Of a stretch of DNA of 64,000 bases, positions 61,476 through 64,000 are shown piece by piece. Below the pieces are notes generated by a model, which worked only from the letters and a program-made list of their open reading frames with translations, searched no databases and was not told the DNA's origin. The translations under genes and the position numbers were made by a program. Origin of the DNA: F23-D06 sp002392325 (GTDB lineage: Bacteria; Bacteroidota; Bacteroidia; Bacteroidales; WCHB1-69). Numbering within the stretch: position 1 is the first letter of the stretch; each line of letters starts with the position of its first letter. The DNA is taken from NCBI GenBank assembly GCA_946624065.1, contig CAMORT010000002.1, positions 40,022 to 104,021 on the forward strand. The letters run 5' to 3'.

Positions 61476-61517
61476 GGTCTAAAGTCTCCAGTCTAACGTC
61501 TCAAGTTTTACGTCTCA
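61476..61517 (-). repeat. Tandem heptamer array 3, starting at a stop codon
   Basis: Six minus-strand units TGAGACG, TAAAACT, TGAGACG, TTAGACT, GGAGACT, TTAGACC. The first three bases (61517-61515) are the TGA stop of the MATE gene. After the array comes CACAAATCG; array 2 is followed by CATAAATCG. Confidence 0.88.
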
Positions 61518-62924
61518 GCTCTCCGGTCCCGCCTCTTTCCGCACTTTGCGTTCGTGCGGGGTGATGTCGGTGAAGATTTTACGCTGTGTGTAAAGCAAAA
61601 TAGCGGCGAGCACCGCGCCCATCACGTCGGAGATGGTGCAAGCGGCCCAGATACCCGTGAGCCCGTTCATTCCCGCATTGGTAAACAGCACAGGCACAAG
61701 GTAAGCCAAAGGCAACAGAAAGATGAGCTGTCGCGACAAGCTGGTGACGATGGCAATCCAGGGCTTGTCAATGGATTGGAAGAAGTTGGAGTTGACGATG
61801 GTGAAGCCGATGAGCGGGAACATCACCATCAGGAAGCGCATTGCAGGCCGGCCGATGCGGATAAGCTCGGCGTCGGTGGTGAAGATTTTGACCATCGTGA
61901 CAGGGAAAAGGCAGGAGAGAACGCTTCCGAGCAGCCCCACGAGAACGCAGACTTTCATGGTCAGCATATAGACGTGCTTCAGTCGGTCGGCGTGGCCGGC
62001 GCCGTAGTTGTAGCCGGCGATGGGCTGCATACCCTGGCAGATGCCGAGGATGAGCATCACCATCAGGCTGCCGAAGGTGTTCACGATACCATAGGTGCCC
62101 ACAGCATAATCACCGCCGTAGCGAAGCAACTGGTTATTGAGCATGGCCACCACAAAAGAGGCACAGACATTCATTAAGAACGGGCTCATGCCGATCAAGG
62201 TGATATTCTTGAAGATATAGCCCTTCGGTTGCCACCCATGCGCCTTAAAGCGGATGAAAGAAGAGGGTTGGATAAAATGGAATATGGCTATAATGGCAGT
62301 GGTGGTCATGGAAATAGTGGTGGCCCAGGCCGCACCGGCGATGCCCAAGTGCATCCCGAAGATGAAGATGGGGTCCAGAATCGTGTTCAGAACGGCTCCG
62401 CCTACCATAATGAACATGGACTTCATGGGGTATCCTGATGCTCGGATAAGACCGGTAAGATTGAAGGTCATGGTGGTGAAGAACATACCGGGCAATACAA
62501 TATACATATACTCGCGCGCATAGGAGATGGTCTCCGATGTGGCGCCGAAACTGGAGAGAATGTCATCCATGAACAGATAACCGCAGGTGACAAACAGAAA
62601 GCCCAACACAATGGTGAAGACCATGCTGTTGCCGAGGATTTTCTCCGCCCATTTCACGTCCTTCCGCCCCAGCACAATCGACATACGGGCGGAGGAGCCC
62701 ACGCCGATGAGCGAACCGAAGGCATGGATAATATTCATGATGGGCATCGTGATGGCGAGTCCGGCAATGGCCATAGCGCCGACCCCGTGCCCGATGAAAA
62801 TACGATCTACAATATTATATATAGAAGCGATAATCTGGCTGATGACAGAAGGCAGGGCATAGATCCATAACAGGTGCCCGATGCCTTTCGTTTCTAATTC
62901 GCGTGTCTTGTCTATTACTTCCAC
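61515..62924 (-). CDS. MATE-family multidrug/cation exporter
   Basis: It has 469 residues, GTG start at 62924. About 12 spans in two six-helix halves (VDRIFIGHGVGAMAIAGLA early; SVLSCLFPVTMVKIFTT later). The IVDRIFIG and GLIRASG motifs fit the DinF/NorM-like MATE branch. It exports drugs or metabolites in exchange for Na+ or H+; the substrate is not shown. A TATTTTTG -7 box lies about 20 bases upstream, preceded by a T-run. Confidence 0.9.
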   Translation of the reverse strand: MEVIDKTRELETKGIGHLLWIYALPSVISQIIASIYNIVDRIFIGHGVGAMAIAGLAITMPIMNIIHAFGSLIGVGSSARMSIVLGRKDVKWAEKILGNSMVFTIVLGFLFVTCGYLFMDDILSSFGATSETISYAREYMYIVLPGMFFTTMTFNLTGLIRASGYPMKSMFIMVGGAVLNTILDPIFIFGMHLGIAGAAWATTISMTTTAIIAIFHFIQPSSFIRFKAHGWQPKGYIFKNITLIGMSPFLMNVCASFVVAMLNNQLLRYGGDYAVGTYGIVNTFGSLMVMLILGICQGMQPIAGYNYGAGHADRLKHVYMLTMKVCVLVGLLGSVLSCLFPVTMVKIFTTDAELIRIGRPAMRFLMVMFPLIGFTIVNSNFFQSIDKPWIAIVTSLSRQLIFLLPLAYLVPVLFTNAGMNGLTGIWAACTISDVMGAVLAAILLYTQRKIFTDITPHERKVRKEAGPES

Positions 62925-62944
62925 AGGTTTTTATTAAAAGGCGG

Positions 62945-62952
62945 CAAAAATA
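62945..62952 (-). promoter_or_regulatory. -7 box of the MATE promoter
   Basis: TATTTTTG followed by CCG on the minus strand, behind a run of nine T and a G. Confidence 0.6.
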
Positions 62953-63012
62953 CAAAAAAAAAGCGCGATGAGAATGTGATTTATATCAGGTGTTGATGTG
63001 ATTAATTTAGGG

Positions 63013-63159
63013 TTATCGCTGGCTTTTGCGGAAGATGTTTTTCCGGAACGGATCGAACCGCTCTTTCATAGTGACAGCGATAATCAGCTCCTCAACAGAC
63101 GCGATGAGGTAGAAAAGATTCCAGTAAGACCTGTTTTGTGGTACTTTGTCTTTGAACAG
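63013..63159 (-). pseudogene. C-terminal remnant of a probable CDP-alcohol phosphatidyltransferase gene
   Basis: Hand translation of the minus strand from the edge of the palindromic element gives 48 residues ending in a TAA stop: KVPQNRSYWNLFYLIASVEE, then a hydrophobic LIIAV stretch and KERFDPFRKNIF. The pattern of a last membrane helix with an ASVEE motif and an RKNIF tail resembles CDP-alcohol phosphatidyltransferases. Upstream, the frame meets a stop (TAG at 63180-63178) inside the repeat, so the N-terminal part is gone. Identity is tentative. Confidence 0.4.
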
Positions 63160-63353
63160 AGGAGATTCCGCCAGTTCCTATCGTCACTGGCGGAATGGTG
63201 CGCCGCATACTGGAAATAAAGGGGAGAAGATGGGCGGCGGGGGAAAATTGCCGTTACCAGAAGTTTCATAACCGCCGCCCATCTTCTCCCCTTGGTCTCA
63301 TACGGAGGTGAGCACCATTCCGCCGCGAACGCAGTGAGCGAGCGGAATCTCCT
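63160..63353. repeat. Compound palindromic element (MITE-like)
   Basis: Nested inverted arms: outer AGGAGATTCCGC (63160-63171 with 63342-63353), middle 13-base GGCGGAATGGTGC (63189-63201 with 63312-63324), and a core of 22 bases (63219-63240 with 63272-63293) around a 31-base loop. The left half also has its own hairpin, ATTCCGCCAGT/ACTGGCGGAAT. The remaining DNA to 63593 shows nothing I can name. Confidence 0.85.
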
Positions 63354-63593
63354 ACCGATAATCACGAAAAAACGCCAATAACTGCAACGAACAAGAGCTT
63401 GCGAAACTTAGATTGTTTTTATATCTCTGTGCCAAGAGTTGAACATTTCGCATAATAGATTTGAACATTTTGTAATTAGGTTTTGAGTATTTGGAGTACG
63501 TTTTGGAGGAGTTTTTCCGAATTCAAGTGGAGAGTTTGTTTTTGAGATCAACCGTCACTGCGCCGATGCGGTTACGGGAGCATCTGCGTTCTG

Positions 63594-64000
63594 CTATTTC
63601 CCGAAAACCTTCTTGAAAAACGCCATCGTGCTCGTCACCACCTCTTTCCGGTGGCGTGTGATGGTGTGGTTCTCGCCCTCCACCACCTGCAGGGTCGCAT
63701 GGTTGCCGTATGTTTCGAGGAACCGTTCGCTGCACCACATCGGCACGGTGCCATCGCGACTGCCGTGCAGCAGGAGGACAGGCCCTTGGTAGGCGGCCGC
63801 TGTCCCGTAGATGTCCAATTGCTGCGTGGTCAGCAGGTACTCGCGGCCCAGTTTCATAAAAACCAGGCAGCGGACGAACTCCGGCGGATTGGCGGGGTCA
63901 AAGCGTGCGTTGAAGAACTTGCCGGCTTGGCAAGCGTCTTTGACGACGGAGCCCGGGGCGATGAGCACCACCCCGTCGGGAGCATGACCTTCGTTTGCAA
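63594..64000 (-). CDS. Alpha/beta hydrolase, 5' end outside the window
   Basis: Hand translation from base 64000 gives ANEGHAPDGVVLIAPG, so the visible frame starts before the window edge and runs 135 residues to the stop at 63594. Catalytic acid loop LLLHGSRDGTVP and histidine GENHTITRHRKEV fit the C-terminal half of a serine hydrolase fold (dienelactone or lysophospholipase-like). The nucleophile serine is outside the window. Substrate unknown. Confidence 0.8.
   Translation of the reverse strand, partial: ANEGHAPDGVVLIAPGSVVKDACQAGKFFNARFDPANPPEFVRCLVFMKLGREYLLTTQQLDIYGTAAAYQGPVLLLHGSRDGTVPMWCSERFLETYGNHATLQVVEGENHTITRHRKEVVTSTMAFFKKVFGK

Noticed and set aside
60248..61517. Heptamer arrays as CRISPR repeats
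   Set aside because: Units are seven bases, directly adjacent and without spacers, and no cas genes are present.
62998..63219. Plus-strand frame of 73 residues downstream of the MATE promoter
   Set aside because: It runs through the compound palindrome and is antisense to the better-supported phosphatidyltransferase remnant.
63084..63365. Minus-strand frame of 93 residues across the palindrome
   Set aside because: Its sequence is the palindrome's translation and it is out of frame with the coding remnant.

Overview
The window reads as a chromosomal segment of a Bacteroidota bacterium, most likely of the order Bacteroidales. Three kinds of evidence support this. Many genes are preceded by the Bacteroidota -7 promoter box TAnnTTTG, and the tRNA-Cys promoter also has a -33 TTTG box 19 bases upstream of it. 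Two secreted proteins end in type IX secretion sorting domains, one type A (28338-30077) and one gliding-associated type B (55413-58079). Phylum-typical arrangements are present: a DAHP synthase-chorismate mutase fusion, an ExbB-X-ExbD-ExbD operon, a kinase-RapZ fusion and several signal-peptide lipoproteins. I see no prophage, integrase, IS transposase, rRNA or CRISPR array.

Layout. 1-8.2 kb is core metabolism: pgk (partial), thyA, fabD, the B12-dependent ribonucleotide reductase nrdJ, a LutA-like Fe-S protein, tRNA-Cys, and pyrB-pyrI. 8.3-12.6 kb holds purA followed by a 1004-residue secreted TldD/PmbA-like tandem fusion. 12.7-14.8 kb has thioredoxin and a POT-family transporter. 14.8-23.5 kb is a minus-strand run: a PepSY-like protein, a 1487-residue exported protein, DAHP synthase-chorismate mutase and a CtpA-type protease. 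23.5-30.1 kb has a MORN-like repeat protein, a metallo-beta-lactamase-fold hydrolase, folE, a small basic protein, tRNA-Lys, the kinase-RapZ fusion and a beta-helix surface protein. 30.2-42.3 kb has grpE-dnaJ, nspC coupled to a small nuclease-like gene, an aminotransferase, two lipoproteins, the ExbB/ExbD operon, yicC, der and a GNAT gene.

42.4-46.1 kb is the most accessory-looking part: a DUF559 endonuclease gene bounded by matching inverted arms, then an ABC transporter operon whose last regulatory gene is a YtrA-type GntR repressor and whose promoter carries a perfect inverted-repeat operator. 46.1-54.5 kb holds a subtilisin-like protease with a probable C-terminal outer-membrane barrel, then a complete tripartite efflux operon (ATPase, two FtsX-type permeases, adaptor, TolC). 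54.5-64 kb has a secreted metallo-beta-lactamase-fold protein, a very large IgGFc-binding/PKD surface protein, metG, a lipoprotein, a MATE exporter, a gene remnant cut by a compound palindrome, and a partial alpha/beta hydrolase.

Four small repeat families are spread through the intergenic DNA: near-perfect palindromes with core ACGGCCGT, tandem arrays of a TNAGACN heptamer (two of which begin exactly at a TGA stop codon), CACCATTCCGYC hairpins, and the DUF559-associated arms. No single new defence or secretion system is obvious. The best leads are the DUF559 cassette, the stop-codon heptamer arrays, the fused TldD-like protein and the protease-barrel protein.
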